Below are positions 28,192-39,029 of a stretch of DNA of 64,000 bases, one piece after another. Below the pieces are notes generated by a model, which saw nothing but the letters and a program-made list of their open reading frames with translations, searched no databases and was not told where the DNA came from. Origin of the DNA: Pedobacter frigiditerrae (GTDB lineage: Bacteria; Bacteroidota; Bacteroidia; Sphingobacteriales; Sphingobacteriaceae); assembly GCF_004331645.1 (NCBI RefSeq), contig NZ_SJSK01000002.1, positions 868,001-932,000 of the forward strand, in the 5' to 3' direction. The stretch's first letter is position 1. Each line of letters opens with the position of its first letter. The position numbers were made by a program, and so were the translations under genes.

Positions 28192-28677
28192 AGTTACAAA
28201 AACACTTATCATCCAAGATGTCTGTCATTCCGACTTTGGAGGAACCCCCGAAGGGCTCAGTGAGCTAATCTATGACTTGAGTTCATTTTCATTTGCTACA
28301 TCGTCAACATGAAGTTCGGTTCTTCACTGCACGACCTGTTCCGATTCATCGGAAAGCAATCTCCTATTTGCAATTTTTACACGCCCTTCTTTCTTGAACT
28401 ACGCTTCTTGAACTATGCCGTCTCCCTCTCTGAGGTGGTGAGGGTGCGGATTAGCTAAAGTATAGTCCTCCTCTGGAGAACCTGTCCCGTTTCGATAGCT
28501 ATGTGGACATTAGAAGGGTTAAGTCAGGAATCTAAAAATCTCGCATTCACGCTTCCAATTATATTGTTCGACTTGCACTTCTTGAAATGATGCAGTTTAT
28601 TTAGAATGCCATTTAAAATAGATCAATTTTTATACAAAGTAAAAGGGTTACCTTGTAATGGCAACCCTGACGTTTTA
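28192..28677. other. Intergenic DNA with repeat-like words and one perfect palindrome
   Basis: No convincing gene. The text resembles the interspersed non-coding repeats of this genus (words such as GTCATTCCGACTTTGGAGGAA). TTCCGAT-TC-ATCGGAA at 28339-28354 is perfect and shares its core with palindromes at 8151 and 42691. Confidence 0.6.
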
Positions 28678-29145
28678 TTAATCTCCTGTATCCCAAGTTT
28701 CTGGATCAATGAAATTTCGACCTGTACCCCAACATGCATAGTCTGGGGCCTCATTTTTAAATACTTGAAGATGAAGATGAATACCTGAGATATCAGTACC
28801 TGCGGGCACCTTTTTCCCAGTTTTCCCTAATACGGTATCTTTGGTAACCTCAGCACCAACCTTGACTGAAATGCTAGAGCAATGCAAATACTGTATAGTT
28901 ACAGTACTATCGTGGGCTGGCTTAACAGCTATTGTGCCCCAATCACCACCAAGAGGCTCAACTACCTTACCCTTCACTCCTGCCTTAAAGGGTTTTTCTT
29001 TTCCACTACTTCCAAAATCAGTTCCTTTGTGTGGACAACCCTCTCTATCTTCACCAAAGGGTGCAGTAATTTTGTCTAAGCCAACCTTTGCCACTGTAAA
29101 ACCCCTGTTGAGTTTATTGTCGCCTAATGTCATCTGTTTTTTCAT
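28678..29145 (-). CDS. M23-type (lysostaphin-like) metallopeptidase without signal peptide
   Basis: The 155-residue protein contains the zinc site of M23 peptidases: H39xxxD43 (PHKGTDFG) and HLH at residues 123-125 (GIHLHLQV), with the extra YLH at 86-88. It is nearly the bare catalytic domain. Such enzymes cut peptide cross-bridges of peptidoglycan. No signal peptide or membrane segment is visible, which is unusual for an enzyme with a wall substrate. It is the last gene of an operon with two giant proteins, 21 bases after the 1449-residue gene. It may be exported by an associated route, delivered as an effector, or used as a domain-like accessory. Confidence 0.85.
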   Translation of the reverse strand: MKKQMTLGDNKLNRGFTVAKVGLDKITAPFGEDREGCPHKGTDFGSSGKEKPFKAGVKGKVVEPLGGDWGTIAVKPAHDSTVTIQYLHCSSISVKVGAEVTKDTVLGKTGKKVPAGTDISGIHLHLQVFKNEAPDYACWGTGRNFIDPETWDTGD

Positions 29146-29166
29146 AATTATTTATTTTTTTGTTAA

Positions 29167-32100
29167 TTATTCAAGATTAAACGTACTCACCAGCACAACT
29201 CTATTGTTCTTATTCTCAATTAATTGATCAAATGAAGATGGGTTTGAATCTTCCCAATGTTCAGTTTCTATAATCACTAATTGATAGTTTTTATCATTAT
29301 TGTTTTTGTAATCTAGTCTCTTTGGTAACTGATCTGCTCCATTACTCAATTGAAAAAAAGCATCCGTTGCATCTGTTTTCTTTGCAGTTTTCCAAGCGAA
29401 ACTATTTGAATATTTTTCTCTTACGACTGCAAAAAATCTACTTCGGTTATCAGAAGATTTACCTTTTAAAGAAGTGACATCAAATTCTATAGCGGGTTTT
29501 ACATATCCTTTACCAAACTCTACCGTAATTAAACGTGATCCCATGATATAGGCAAACCCAGATTGATATACGTTAGAAATCCGACAATCTTTGATTAGAT
29601 TGTTTTCTGATGTTTTATTGTAGTTGAAAGATTTTTCTTGATAATGAACCAAGGCGAACTTTAAAAATGGATTATGAAGTTGTTTCCCATTTTCATCTTT
29701 AATATCTAGTTCCACATCAACGTACCAAAGATTCAGCTTCTTATCAAATTTAGGCAAATAAGTCATAATCCCGAGATCTTTAACATACTTAGGAGTAAAA
29801 CTCTCTAAATCTGCTTTAGGCTTCTTAGTGGTATTATCGTAAATATATTGGGGGTCTCTGATCACAAAATTAGATTCAGATAATAAGACCTCATTATTAC
29901 CTTTACTTCCATCAAAAGGCTTAACTGTATCAGAAATGATATCTTTCCCAACCATTGAAACTAAATTATTCTTCACCATCTGATCATTGTATGTGCCAGC
30001 TGGTTCATTTACAATAAATCCAATTCTTTCGCCGTTACCGGATGTCAACCTACCCCTCTCAAAGAAAATCCTTAACCTATTCATGGAGGCGCCTCTTTTA
30101 AAAGTTGGCCCTTCCTGCCAATCTTCAATTACTGAAATCAACTTTATTCTTTTTTGATCTGATATTTGTGGTGGTGCTGGCTTTCTACTATTTAAAACCT
30201 CCATTGTGTATGGAATAGCCGAAAGCCTATTATAATACTCTTTTGACTGCCAGCTATTTTCAGGTAGCGACTCGTCGTCTTCTACACCTCTATTTTTAGG
30301 GTAGTAAGAAGTAAATTGTGATTTATTCTTAATCCATAATACTTTCTTCAGGTACTTTGTTTCCCTAATATCATAACTAGCGTTTAAATCAACCGCATAA
30401 TTTTTAAAGTCATTTCTTAATGAACTAATTTTATTTAATGTTTTTTCCATGTTTAATAATTGTGGGGAAACATCAACATTAAACTCGAAAATGGCTGGCG
30501 ATTCTTTCTTATTAATATGCGTAAATTTCTTGAGATCCACGTCATTAACTGGCATCAAAGGAGTCCAGTTATCTGAAGTGACATGTTTTGGGTCATCTAG
30601 ATACTCTTCCCACTTGGCATAAACCTCTATATTCCCTGTTGGTTTAGTATTCTCTAGGTAACGGGTAATGCCTGCATTATCTTTATAGCTGTAAAGTTGC
30701 TCTAAATTTGTGGTAATAGTTAGTGATAAATTTGTTTGGTCTAGTTCTTTTTTACTAACCGTCATATTACCAAATTTAGGTCTAATTAAAGGTCGTTGGA
30801 TAGCATGTACTAAAGTAAACTCTAAAGGTGGGGTTAAGAGATCATTACCACCAAATCTGGTAAATTGGTTATTGTTTCCAAATGTTTCCATTTGATTACT
30901 ATAATCTTCAGCTAAAATAGTGCGAGCAGTTACAAAAATTTCACTTCCCTTCTCTATCCTTACCCAAATCGTTTCTGCACTCTTATCAAATAGAACCATT
31001 TCGATATCATTGGGTTCATAATCAACAAGAATAATTTTCCAAGCATTAATTTCCGGATAACTTCCAGTAAAATAATATTCGTAATCCTCATATTTTTCAT
31101 ATTCCTTCGCTTTAATCAGCCTATCTTTATCTCTAAAAAACTGAAACGTAAATCCTTTCGACAATGGATCTGGAAGATAATTGATATCACAACTCTTATT
31201 ATAAAAATCCCTCATTCTTGTCGATCCATCTATTGCTTCCTTTAAAGAATTTTTCCGATAGCTACCATCAGCTAGCAATACAGGGGACCATTCATTGTTC
31301 TTATCCCATTGCATAGAAATTTCACCTTCATTGATGGGATAATGGTGCTTTAAATACCATTTATATGACTCTTTAACAGACATTCCTTCAGGGTTATGTT
31401 TATTATTGAATAGTTTATTATGCCATATGGCCTGTTGAAAGGAAATAGCAGGTGGCAAAATATGCCTGATGCTAGTCTGATTAGTTACATATACCTCATC
31501 ATTATCTACATTACTAAAATTTCTAATTACCAAATTAGTAACAGATTCTCCCTCTCTTTCTTCAATTGGAGCACCAGATTCCTCTACCAACTGGTGATAC
31601 AATCTGAATTCGATTGGTTTAACCGGCTCATTTCTCTTAAAAATAAATTTTTGAGTAGTCAAGCAGTGTGAGTTTTCATCCTTTAGCTTAGGAATTAATG
31701 CGGTTGGTATGGCATATTTATTTTTATATTCTGGTGTAAGAAATACTTGAATTTCACGACCGAATATTAATTTCTTATTTTGAATTGAATTTAAAGAATA
31801 TGATAATTGAATAGGAAGATTAGCTATATCTGTATGAAGCTTTGAATCCTGATCGCCTTTATGGGCATTCCTTTTATATTCTACACCTTTAATTTCATAA
31901 TCTTCGATAAAAAATTTGCTCAATTGTTCTGTTACAAATTTAATAGAGTCACTTACTGCTCCTTCATCTACTGTTGACTCAAAGTTCTCTTCATTTTCTT
32001 GGTTAGAGAAAACACTTGGCATACCGATATTTTCACCTCCCCAATTATTCATCGCTTGGTCTGCGATGATTTGAGGTACCATCACTCCTTCTTTGTCACG

Positions 32101-33516
32101 AAGAAAAGCATGAGCTCCAGAATCCGTATTAATACCAATGTCCTGAATTGATAATTCATTTGGAAGATTAATTTTGTTTCCTAGTGTTCCCTTTAAACTT
32201 ACAGTACGCAAGCCTATCGGTGTTAAGTCCACACTTTTAACACTTTTTACGGCAAATCTGTAACCACTTCTAATTCTATACAAGTAATTTGGCAATACAG
32301 TATTGTTACTTTCTGCTGCAGCTTCAATTTGTTTCTCCTTAACTAAAATACCAGGAAGAGAGAGATTATAGGTATTTACCCCAATCGTCATTGCAGCAGT
32401 GTCTAAAGTCATTAGTTGTTTTCTAATCTGGTATTTTTCAGACTCGTTAACACTAGCATCATCTAAAATATCAAGATATTTCTCATACTTCTCTTTGATA
32501 GCTTTCAACCCAACTAATTTACCGCCAATGTCATAATTGGTAGCTTGTATTTGAATTGGAATTTTGTCTAATTCATTTTCTTCTCGTACCAAAATTACCT
32601 GCATCGAAGGATAAATCCTACAAGGCGTAATTAAGTGTTCCCAAGTTAATTTAGTTAATTTTGCCACCTCTTTCAAAACATCGTCTGAAAAGCTAAATAC
32701 AATATCAAACTCTTGTTTATCTATATAATTTGATATATACTTTTTTAACTCATCCTCTTTAATTTCGAAATCAATAATTTGCCCCATAACACGTTGAAGA
32801 ATGGCATTCGAATCAATAAATGACCAAAATTCTAACATACTAGCTGCATTGTCATAAATTGAAGTATATTTTTTCTTAGTACTTTTAAGCAAGGAATTGG
32901 TTTCCATAGCATTAACCTGTTCAGAAAATGACGAAATCCCGCTTAACATATTGCTAAAGTTTTCGATATCATCGTTGACTGATTTTAATCCTGCTCGCAA
33001 AGGGCTTACCAATGGCTTTAGTGACTTTATATCCATTTTTTCGGACTCGAGTTCCATCATCATCGACCTCCTTAATTGTTGACCATCTGGGATTGTTCCT
33101 GTTTTAGTCTTAAAAATGGGGATAGTATGGGCAATTGAAATGTCTAAACCTTGTGCATATCCTGGCGTTTCATTGTTCCCTCTAGTTGTGTAACTGTTAA
33201 TCGGCAAACTATTCCAAGCTGTAACTATTTGACTAGTGATAGTAGGAAAGCATACAGCGCTTGATTTAACAGGGATATTTTTTTCACCTGTTTTATAGAG
33301 ATTAATGCTCAAATTTTTAATCAACAGCGATGAAATAGAATTCGCATCATTGGCATAAGTCAAAATAAACCTCCTCAGTTCATCCCTATCAACTACAGCT
33401 TGGTCATCGCTATAATTTGGATTTAAATCTATGCACAACGAAAAGCGATAGGATTTAGTAGTTTTATTATAACCAAAAGGCAAAATGCTGGTGCGAATAT
33501 TTTTAAAAGGTTCCAT
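29167..33516 (-). CDS. Giant uncharacterised protein, 1449 residues
   Basis: I do not recognise a catalytic domain. There is no signal peptide or membrane segment; the sequence is rich in charged residues and beta strands, with a short helical part around residues 160-280. Notable words are RHILPP near residue 683, LPDPLSKGF near 778, and LVHAIQRPLIRPKF near 890. Such words look familiar to me from other very large bacterial proteins of unknown function, but I cannot name a family. The start codon is two bases after the stop of the Tat-signal giant, and the M23 peptidase follows. The three genes are surely transcribed together. A structural or scaffold role is a guess. Confidence 0.85.
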   Translation of the reverse strand: MEPFKNIRTSILPFGYNKTTKSYRFSLCIDLNPNYSDDQAVVDRDELRRFILTYANDANSISSLLIKNLSINLYKTGEKNIPVKSSAVCFPTITSQIVTAWNSLPINSYTTRGNNETPGYAQGLDISIAHTIPIFKTKTGTIPDGQQLRRSMMMELESEKMDIKSLKPLVSPLRAGLKSVNDDIENFSNMLSGISSFSEQVNAMETNSLLKSTKKKYTSIYDNAASMLEFWSFIDSNAILQRVMGQIIDFEIKEDELKKYISNYIDKQEFDIVFSFSDDVLKEVAKLTKLTWEHLITPCRIYPSMQVILVREENELDKIPIQIQATNYDIGGKLVGLKAIKEKYEKYLDILDDASVNESEKYQIRKQLMTLDTAAMTIGVNTYNLSLPGILVKEKQIEAAAESNNTVLPNYLYRIRSGYRFAVKSVKSVDLTPIGLRTVSLKGTLGNKINLPNELSIQDIGINTDSGAHAFLRDKEGVMVPQIIADQAMNNWGGENIGMPSVFSNQENEENFESTVDEGAVSDSIKFVTEQLSKFFIEDYEIKGVEYKRNAHKGDQDSKLHTDIANLPIQLSYSLNSIQNKKLIFGREIQVFLTPEYKNKYAIPTALIPKLKDENSHCLTTQKFIFKRNEPVKPIEFRLYHQLVEESGAPIEEREGESVTNLVIRNFSNVDNDEVYVTNQTSIRHILPPAISFQQAIWHNKLFNNKHNPEGMSVKESYKWYLKHHYPINEGEISMQWDKNNEWSPVLLADGSYRKNSLKEAIDGSTRMRDFYNKSCDINYLPDPLSKGFTFQFFRDKDRLIKAKEYEKYEDYEYYFTGSYPEINAWKIILVDYEPNDIEMVLFDKSAETIWVRIEKGSEIFVTARTILAEDYSNQMETFGNNNQFTRFGGNDLLTPPLEFTLVHAIQRPLIRPKFGNMTVSKKELDQTNLSLTITTNLEQLYSYKDNAGITRYLENTKPTGNIEVYAKWEEYLDDPKHVTSDNWTPLMPVNDVDLKKFTHINKKESPAIFEFNVDVSPQLLNMEKTLNKISSLRNDFKNYAVDLNASYDIRETKYLKKVLWIKNKSQFTSYYPKNRGVEDDESLPENSWQSKEYYNRLSAIPYTMEVLNSRKPAPPQISDQKRIKLISVIEDWQEGPTFKRGASMNRLRIFFERGRLTSGNGERIGFIVNEPAGTYNDQMVKNNLVSMVGKDIISDTVKPFDGSKGNNEVLLSESNFVIRDPQYIYDNTTKKPKADLESFTPKYVKDLGIMTYLPKFDKKLNLWYVDVELDIKDENGKQLHNPFLKFALVHYQEKSFNYNKTSENNLIKDCRISNVYQSGFAYIMGSRLITVEFGKGYVKPAIEFDVTSLKGKSSDNRSRFFAVVREKYSNSFAWKTAKKTDATDAFFQLSNGADQLPKRLDYKNNNDKNYQLVIIETEHWEDSNPSSFDQLIENKNNRVVLVSTFNLE

Positions 33517-33518
33517 AA

Positions 33519-36500
33519 TTAATCAATGTAAGAGTTAATGAATTTTTCCCATTCTGTTTGGGTAAGAGGCCTGGTTTTTCTTTCTTCAGCATTTTGCATT
33601 GGAGCAAAGTCAATTGCTTTATCTGACGAAAATCCATTAAGTGCCTTATATTTGTTAGCAATTCTTTGTGTATTACCAGATTGATTATTACCTGGTGATG
33701 CACCAGCAACTTTTTTATAATAGGTTGCAGAAAACGACCTTTTAAAGAAGCGACTAATTCTAATCTCGTAAGATACTGTACAACGGCCTTCTACATAACC
33801 GCCTTGACTCCTTACACCCATGTAGAAGCGGGCAGTAACCATAACGAACCATAGCTTAACACGACCTTCACACAAGAAATATCCTTCTATAATTACTCCT
33901 GTTAAGTCTTTCCTGTAATATAAACCAACAACTAATTTTACTTCTCCTCGAAGTGGACCAAGATTTAAACCAAAGTAACCACCAAATTCTATGCTTACTT
34001 CTATTGTAGTAATTCCCTGTTTTGGATTGCCAATTACAATGAAATAAAATAATCCAGTATAAATGCCAACAGAAAGTTTAGTTCTATTCTCTGGTGTACC
34101 AATTCCTACACCTAGTTCCATTGGCTTTTGGTTAAAGTGAAGCGTGTAAAGAATTTTAAACAAAATGTCTTTAAAACCAAAAGAAGGTGCTCCTAAATAG
34201 GGGATTGGTAAAAGGTATTGGATTTCTACACTAAGTGGCTGTATTTTTACAGAAAAATTATCTCCCAATAATTTACTAAAAATGCTTTCTAAAGCTTGCA
34301 CAAATGAAAATGCACCAGCAAATTGTACATCCCTAATTTTAACTTCGAATTTAGATTTCTGATTGGTTCCGGCTACAAAACTAACTTCATTGAAGTTAAT
34401 GATAATTGCCTTTAATAAACTGATGCCGAAATTATTTAGCCTATTTTCTGCAAGCGAATCAACTTTACTTACAATAGCTGGAAACTTAAGAGGTTCAAAA
34501 TGAATGGTATTTCTTACCTTAACAGTTAATGATGTTTTAGGACTGGTAGATGCTATGAAGGAGACAATACCAAACTCTGCATTTTTAAATGAGCTAGTTT
34601 GCCAGTCGTAATTAATTTCTTTTTTGGTTACGGAAGTAAGTAAATTAAATAATTCATTAAGTTTGTTAAAGTTAGCTATTAACTCTTGGTTTTCTGGGTT
34701 GGCCAAAACTTGTTGTTTTACCTTTTCTATTTCAGCATTGACCTTTCCAACAATACCTGATGTAGCTTGTTTTACTTGCTCTCTTAATAAAAGCTCATAC
34801 TTTTTAAACTCTTCTCTTAAGTCGTCTTCTAGTTTTTGGAGTTTTTGTCTTGCAATTTCCTCAATTTCTCTTCTAATCTCTTGTATTTCTGGAACTTCAA
34901 ATTTGCTTATGGAAAGAACAATATCTGTAACATCATTCGTTATTCCCAAGATTTCTTTTATGGCTTTTTGCTCAGGGATACTGTCCTTTAAACCCTCCCA
35001 TATAAAGGATTCTGTGATGTATTTATAAGCATTAACAATATTGTTGCTGTTGAGTACAAGCTTATCAATATCTGCCCTTGTATTATCATACACAGTAAGA
35101 TAATGGTTTATGAGGAGTTTTTTTGTTTGATCAACTTGTTTCTGAAAACCTGTAGTTTCTGCTATAGTACCAAGAATAGTGCTTAAGGTTTTGTCATCAA
35201 ATTTTAATTTGCTTTTGATGATCTCAAAATCTTTGGCTGCCTTTTCATATTGATCTATGTAAAATGGAAGATCAAAAGAATTAATAAAATCAATTCCATT
35301 TTTTGCAGCTGTTTGCACTTCGTCAAACTTTCCTTGCAACATTACGGTTAATTCTCTATCGACTGCATTTCCCTTTAACTTTATTTCTTCGGTCAGGCTT
35401 TTGAAATAAAACTGCTCCTTTAATACCTGTATTTCATTCGTTACGACATCTAAAGCTTTCGCCGCTGTCTGATATGCTTTTAATAAGTTGTTATTTTTTT
35501 GGGAATTTAAGTAATCTTCTTTTGCCTTTAACTCAACAGCCACTCCTTTAGTAAACTCATTGTATTTGGCCAAATAAGGTTCAAATGATGCTTTTAATGT
35601 TGCTTTTATTTGGTCACGTGTTCTTAAGATTTCCTCTTTTTTAGCGGCGTTTAAATTGAGTATTACATATTTACTTGCATTAAAATATTGCTGATCTATA
35701 TAATTTTGAATAATACCTAAAGCCACTCCAGAAAATGCTTTCCCATCTTGGGTGAAACTCTTCAACCCAACTAAGGTTTTTTTAGCCGCAATAAGTTGGT
35801 GGTAAAGCGCATATGCAACTTCCGTTTTTGCCAATAAATCGGTAATTACATTATTAAGAATACTTTCAACATCTCCCTTAAAGGTTACGATATCATTTTC
35901 ATATTGCAAAAAAGGGATTTTATACTGAGCAATCTTATTCTCTACCAAATTTTCAAGGTCAGCAAATTGCCAATCAAAATTTAACTTGTCTTTTAGAGAT
36001 ATAAGTTGCTTTTTATACGTTTCAATTTGTGCTTGGGCGTCTTCAAAGAATTTGATGTACTTTAAAATTTGGTCATTTACATCTTTTAATTCCTTTTTAA
36101 TATTTTGATAAATCGGGTTATTAATAATGCCATCCTGTAAGTTTTCTAGCTGAGCGGTAATATTTTTGATTTCATTAACTGGTGCTTCATAATCCGGAAA
36201 AATTTCTTGAAGAATATCTAGTAAACTAATTCCATTAAAAATCTCTGGTGCTTGTCGCAATAAATCTGAAGGATTGAACTTCTCAAATTTTCCTGTGAAA
36301 TTGTTTAGCTCCTCATATTTTTTGTTAATGTCCTTTCCAACCGAAATGCTTTGCTTAATTAAACCGATTGTTTGAATATCGAAATCTGGATTTACCAATC
36401 CACCGATAGCAGCTCCAGCTGACCCAAATGCTTCTTTTATTTTTTGATATCCTTGACTTGCTTCATTTCTCTTATTTAAGACACCGTCCTTTAGGTCATA

Positions 36501-38849
36501 AATTTGAGCCTTACCACTCATAAATGCAGCAGTATGGTTAAAGATTAATTTTCCTTTATTATAGGTAGTTGCTTGTTGTTTACCTTTAATTACAACTATT
36601 TTATTGCCTTCATAACCATAATTGATAAAATCATCATTGTATTCTACAACTGATACTAATGGTTGCGGTGTATAACTTTGAATATTATCTATATATAATT
36701 GCGCTTCTTTAACCTGAGGATAAAGAGGGAAAAAGCGCTCATTAAAAATAGAGCTATTTGGCAAACGAGCAACATCTGGCACTACCTCTGTAGAACTTAT
36801 GCTTCTGGTAGGCTCTAAACAAAGACTAAAGTAATATTCTAAGTGATCTACTTTAGCCACATTAGATTTGTTTTCCGAATCGGCGTTAATAGCTGCTGTC
36901 GAAAAATCAGGGGTTAATGCGATTTTTGAATTAGCAAAACGGATGCTTCTTCTTTCAAATCGTTGATTGATAAATCGATTATTGTAAATCTCTGTATGCA
37001 GTTGTTCTAAATTACTTTCGCATTCTATAATTTTTTTTCTAATAAAAAGGAATGTACTCGAAAATTTGATAGCTTGATCGTTCCAATCATAACCTATAAA
37101 ATCTAGATAGCAATCCTGATCCTTACCATTAAGTTGTTTTTCTAAAACTGGCCAAAAAACTGTTGCACAATCACATGCTGCATGCTCATAAGTTAAAGCG
37201 GTTGGTTTTTTTGTTTTATCAGTTTCAATAGGTTTACTGATCAAAGTTACCACTTCAATTTTTTTAAATGGCCAACGGCGATAATTGGTATGCCAGTTTA
37301 ATTGGGCCTGATCTGCTGAATAAGGGTGATTTGGTAAATAATTAGGAAGGCTCCACAAAACTGAATCTCTAAAAGTATTGTCAGTTTCTATTGAAGGAAG
37401 GTCAATGCTGTGAATTACTTTATTAGGCTGATTGTAAACAGACGGATATGCTCTTGCGTGAATAAAGTTTTTTGGTTCTTTTAATATTTGTCCTTGTTGA
37501 CTTCCAATAAATAACTGGCTATCGAAATAATTGATCTCTTTTTGAACGATCTCAATATATTCTTTAAAATCCATGTAAGATTCCCCTTTTACAATTTTCC
37601 GTTGCCCTATTTTTATATGCAAAGCCCTTTGTCCAGTTACAGAGATTACTCCAAGTCTTGCCACCTTAATATATTCATCCCTTCCCATGGTAATGTGGTG
37701 TTCATATTCCGCTAAGTCGGTATCTTTTGGTGGTGTTAAGTTTTTATAATGAAATTTGGCTATAGCACCTAAACCTGTAAAAGTTAAACCCTTAGTTTCA
37801 ATATTCCAATCCTTCGTATCATTGTCTCCTCTGCCTAAACTTGTAAGGTAAACCAACTCTTTTTTGTCAAGCAAAGATGGCAAGAAAGTGAATTCATCTT
37901 TAGGACACTCATCATTACCTCTGATTTTCTCTGCTTCTTGTCTCGGAACATAACCAACAGCTCTTAAGAGAGGATCTATTGGACCATTTATAGAGTCAAA
38001 AAACAGAGAAGGCGACCAAATTTCCTCTACCGTTCTAACTACACTTCTATTTTGATAATTAATTAAAAAGCGTGTTTTAGCAATTTGATAATTATCAATA
38101 AATGCCCTTCCCCCTACTAGACTGTATGGAGAAACCAATAAACCTTCTGGAATTTCAAGTACAGTAATGGGATAGGCAGTTTCTTTAACAAATATTTTTT
38201 TACAAATATCCTGATACAACTTACTAATATATCCTGTTGATGGATTAAGCTCAGTATCTGTTATTTCTGTAACCTTATTTATTTTAAAGGTATTCCAATC
38301 ATTCCCATTAAATGATTTGAAATCTTCTTTTTTAGGTATAATTAACTCAAAATTGGTAGCATTAGTCCAATTAAGCAGTGTTTCTGGTTGATCAAGATAT
38401 AGCTGTTTTTTTTGAGTGACGACCGTAGCGCCTGATGACGATGTGCTTTTAACCTTAGGGAATACATGAAACGCTAGGTAGGAAAAGCCTGAAATTTTTG
38501 ATTGTACGTTTTTTTTATTGTCAGTGTAAAGTGCCAAATCAGATTCCTTAATCACCTGCTCTGCAATATGTTGCTGAGGTATTTTAACCACCATATAAGC
38601 AGGCTGACCTACATTTAAAGGTTTTAAAAGCTTACCCGTTACTTTTGCATTTATAAAAAAGAAATGCAGGTTAGTTAAATTGTTATCGAAATAATGAAAC
38701 TCATCCGTAAAAAAATCCTCAATATACTTGGGTTCTATTTTTAGAATTTTTGCCAATGCATTTACGGTTGGCAAAAAGCTGAATGAAGCTAACGAGCTTA
38801 GCTTCAAGAAATTTCTTCTAGATGTACCCTCAGGTTTCCGATTTTTCAT
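33519..38849 (-). CDS. Giant Tat-signal coiled-coil protein, 1776 residues
   Basis: I choose the ATG at 38849 because it places a twin-arginine signal at the N-terminus (residues 11-19, RRNFLKLSS, then a hydrophobic stretch to NALA). The earlier TTG would add 13 residues. An N-terminal region of about 800 residues resembles no family I know. A long coiled coil covers roughly residues 840-1400 (many EIEEIARQKLQKLEDDLREE-like heptads). A glycine-rich beta module at about 1550-1710 follows (GGYFGLNLGPLRGEVKLVV, GGYVEGRCTVSYEIRISRF). The end is polar and disordered. Tat export implies folding in the cytoplasm before crossing the membrane. It is first in an operon with a second giant and an M23 peptidase. 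Confidence 0.85.
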   Translation of the reverse strand: MKNRKPEGTSRRNFLKLSSLASFSFLPTVNALAKILKIEPKYIEDFFTDEFHYFDNNLTNLHFFFINAKVTGKLLKPLNVGQPAYMVVKIPQQHIAEQVIKESDLALYTDNKKNVQSKISGFSYLAFHVFPKVKSTSSSGATVVTQKKQLYLDQPETLLNWTNATNFELIIPKKEDFKSFNGNDWNTFKINKVTEITDTELNPSTGYISKLYQDICKKIFVKETAYPITVLEIPEGLLVSPYSLVGGRAFIDNYQIAKTRFLINYQNRSVVRTVEEIWSPSLFFDSINGPIDPLLRAVGYVPRQEAEKIRGNDECPKDEFTFLPSLLDKKELVYLTSLGRGDNDTKDWNIETKGLTFTGLGAIAKFHYKNLTPPKDTDLAEYEHHITMGRDEYIKVARLGVISVTGQRALHIKIGQRKIVKGESYMDFKEYIEIVQKEINYFDSQLFIGSQQGQILKEPKNFIHARAYPSVYNQPNKVIHSIDLPSIETDNTFRDSVLWSLPNYLPNHPYSADQAQLNWHTNYRRWPFKKIEVVTLISKPIETDKTKKPTALTYEHAACDCATVFWPVLEKQLNGKDQDCYLDFIGYDWNDQAIKFSSTFLFIRKKIIECESNLEQLHTEIYNNRFINQRFERRSIRFANSKIALTPDFSTAAINADSENKSNVAKVDHLEYYFSLCLEPTRSISSTEVVPDVARLPNSSIFNERFFPLYPQVKEAQLYIDNIQSYTPQPLVSVVEYNDDFINYGYEGNKIVVIKGKQQATTYNKGKLIFNHTAAFMSGKAQIYDLKDGVLNKRNEASQGYQKIKEAFGSAGAAIGGLVNPDFDIQTIGLIKQSISVGKDINKKYEELNNFTGKFEKFNPSDLLRQAPEIFNGISLLDILQEIFPDYEAPVNEIKNITAQLENLQDGIINNPIYQNIKKELKDVNDQILKYIKFFEDAQAQIETYKKQLISLKDKLNFDWQFADLENLVENKIAQYKIPFLQYENDIVTFKGDVESILNNVITDLLAKTEVAYALYHQLIAAKKTLVGLKSFTQDGKAFSGVALGIIQNYIDQQYFNASKYVILNLNAAKKEEILRTRDQIKATLKASFEPYLAKYNEFTKGVAVELKAKEDYLNSQKNNNLLKAYQTAAKALDVVTNEIQVLKEQFYFKSLTEEIKLKGNAVDRELTVMLQGKFDEVQTAAKNGIDFINSFDLPFYIDQYEKAAKDFEIIKSKLKFDDKTLSTILGTIAETTGFQKQVDQTKKLLINHYLTVYDNTRADIDKLVLNSNNIVNAYKYITESFIWEGLKDSIPEQKAIKEILGITNDVTDIVLSISKFEVPEIQEIRREIEEIARQKLQKLEDDLREEFKKYELLLREQVKQATSGIVGKVNAEIEKVKQQVLANPENQELIANFNKLNELFNLLTSVTKKEINYDWQTSSFKNAEFGIVSFIASTSPKTSLTVKVRNTIHFEPLKFPAIVSKVDSLAENRLNNFGISLLKAIIINFNEVSFVAGTNQKSKFEVKIRDVQFAGAFSFVQALESIFSKLLGDNFSVKIQPLSVEIQYLLPIPYLGAPSFGFKDILFKILYTLHFNQKPMELGVGIGTPENRTKLSVGIYTGLFYFIVIGNPKQGITTIEVSIEFGGYFGLNLGPLRGEVKLVVGLYYRKDLTGVIIEGYFLCEGRVKLWFVMVTARFYMGVRSQGGYVEGRCTVSYEIRISRFFKRSFSATYYKKVAGASPGNNQSGNTQRIANKYKALNGFSSDKAIDFAPMQNAEERKTRPLTQTEWEKFINSYID

Positions 38850-39007
38850 ATTTATGAATATTATGGTGGTAATAAAATTACTCCTCAAAACTGACTAACA
38901 ATAACCACCAGCAATCAAGGTGTCATGCTAATACTATTTTTCTGTACGGTTCTATCACAGCCCAGTATGCCAATTAATACTTTTACACCAAGCAAAGCAT
39001 ATCCTAA

Positions 39008-39029
39008 CGACTTATCAAATTAAGTCGTC
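39008..39029. promoter_or_regulatory. Perfect 8-bp hairpin upstream of the giant-protein operon
   Basis: ACGACTTA-TCAAAT-TAAGTCGT lies about 160 bases before the Tat-signal gene. It could be an attenuator, an operator or a weak terminator for the small upstream ORF. Confidence 0.4.

Noticed and set aside
28606..28788. 60-codon plus-strand frame at the end of the M23 gene
   Set aside because: It runs into the antisense of the M23 coding region, and its composition follows from that overlap.
34624..35028. 134-codon plus-strand frame rich in serine and leucine
   Set aside because: It is the antisense of the coiled-coil part of the Tat-signal giant, whose E/K-rich heptads give such a frame automatically.
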